DNA of 64,000 nucleotides from Neisseria sp. Marseille-Q6792 (GTDB lineage: Bacteria; Pseudomonadota; Gammaproteobacteria; Burkholderiales; Neisseriaceae), in the NCBI RefSeq assembly GCF_943181435.1, contig NZ_OW969598.1:496001-560000 (forward strand), read 5' to 3'. The position numbers and the translations under genes are program-made. Below the pieces are notes generated by a model, which saw only the letters and a program-made list of their open reading frames with translations, was not told where the DNA came from and did no database searches. The first letter of the stretch is position 1; each line of letters starts with the position of its first letter. Shown piece by piece: positions 63,702 through 64,000 of this stretch.

Positions 63702-63722
63702 ATGCCGCCCGAAAATGGGCGG
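63702..63722 (+). terminator. Weak hairpin after the hypothetical gene
   Basis: CCGCCC / GGGCGG stem with a 6-base loop, with no T run; marginal. Confidence 0.35.
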
Positions 63723-63825
63723 TAGGGGCAGACTCAAACCTATGTTTTAGATAACACATTGATTTATATATGTTTGATGTTTCGGGTTTAGGCTTATTCC
63801 AAACATTGGCACAGGAGAAAAAGCC

Positions 63826-64000
63826 ATGAGACAAGACAACAGACCGCGCAAAACGCCATATGCAGGGGCGGCGGTTTTCCTGATTTTCGGTTTTGCCTTT
63901 GCAGGCATGACGCACCACGCCCCCGAAAACCACGCGGCGGATATTCCGCCCGCTGTTGAGACGCAGCCGCAAACGCCCGCGATATGGGAGACCGACCCGA
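63826..64000 (+). CDS. Small membrane-anchored phage protein (runs off the edge)
   Basis: An open frame starting MRQDNRPRKTPYAGAAVFLI after a strong AGGAG. The first 30 residues are a basic start and one hydrophobic helix (AVFLIFGFAFAGM); then a Pro/Glu/Thr-rich stretch (DIPPAVETQPQTPAIWETDP). It continues outside the window. It looks like a single-pass membrane protein of the element. Confidence 0.6.
   Translation, partial: MRQDNRPRKTPYAGAAVFLIFGFAFAGMTHHAPENHAADIPPAVETQPQTPAIWETDP

Noticed and set aside
1..64000. CRISPR array
   Set aside because: No regularly spaced direct repeats with unique spacers; the repeated sequences are uptake sequences, CREEs, dRS3 units and the short repeats listed.

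Overview
The window is chromosomal DNA of a Neisseria, most likely N. meningitidis or a very close relative. The 12-bp DNA uptake sequence ATGCCGTCTGAA occurs dozens of times, usually as inverted pairs that form terminators. There are seven Correia repeat enclosed elements (CREEs, ending in TATAGTGGATTAA) and several dRS3-type repeats (ATTCCC-N8-GGGAAT). The tmRNA tag is ANDETYALAA. The species is inferred; the genus is well supported.

Bases 1-25938 are mainly core genes: rnr (cut by the left edge), a tRNA operon (Leu-Leu-Ser) behind a near-consensus promoter, typA, nnrD, a b-type cytochrome, ilvD, a CapA-like protein, bioB, mpl, an rRNA methylase operon, tilS, accA, hslR, the Fe-S assembly genes iscX/fdx/hscA, hpnD-hpnE and an SDR protein. 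Two spots are scrambled. Next to bioB, its 3' end is duplicated and split by foreign DNA with a small membrane protein. Between fdx and hscA lie an ankyrin/DUF2314 gene and a nuclease-like gene broken by a CREE and a frameshift.

Bases 26018-34182 hold more accessory DNA: a tandemly duplicated cassette of unknown genes, a three-lipoprotein operon (CsgG-like, DUF4810, DUF799/GNA1162), an SbmA/YddA-type ABC transporter, hda with a HAD phosphatase, and an AT-rich membrane-protein gene boxed in by CREEs and dRS3 repeats.

Bases 34281-58818 return to core metabolism and cell biology: argB, an M14 carboxypeptidase, lgt, a YecA-like protein, leuA (with an in-frame N-terminal helix-turn-helix extension), ftsK, crcB, nudF, folB, plsY, rlmJ, fbp, glyA, a DedA protein, uup, trpE, purK, a GNAT acetyltransferase and an Smr protein.

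From 58881 the window enters an integrated element. The tmRNA gene ssrA is followed at once by a P4-type tyrosine integrase, an AT-rich orphan gene, an AlpA-like regulator, a winged-helix protein, a terminase small subunit and unknown small genes running off the right edge. This looks like a prophage or phage-derived island inserted at the 3' end of ssrA. The items most worth a second look are the HTH-leuA fusion, the bioB duplication, the duplicated cassette at 26-27 kb, the CREE-broken nuclease gene, and the repeats and orphan gene next to the integrase.
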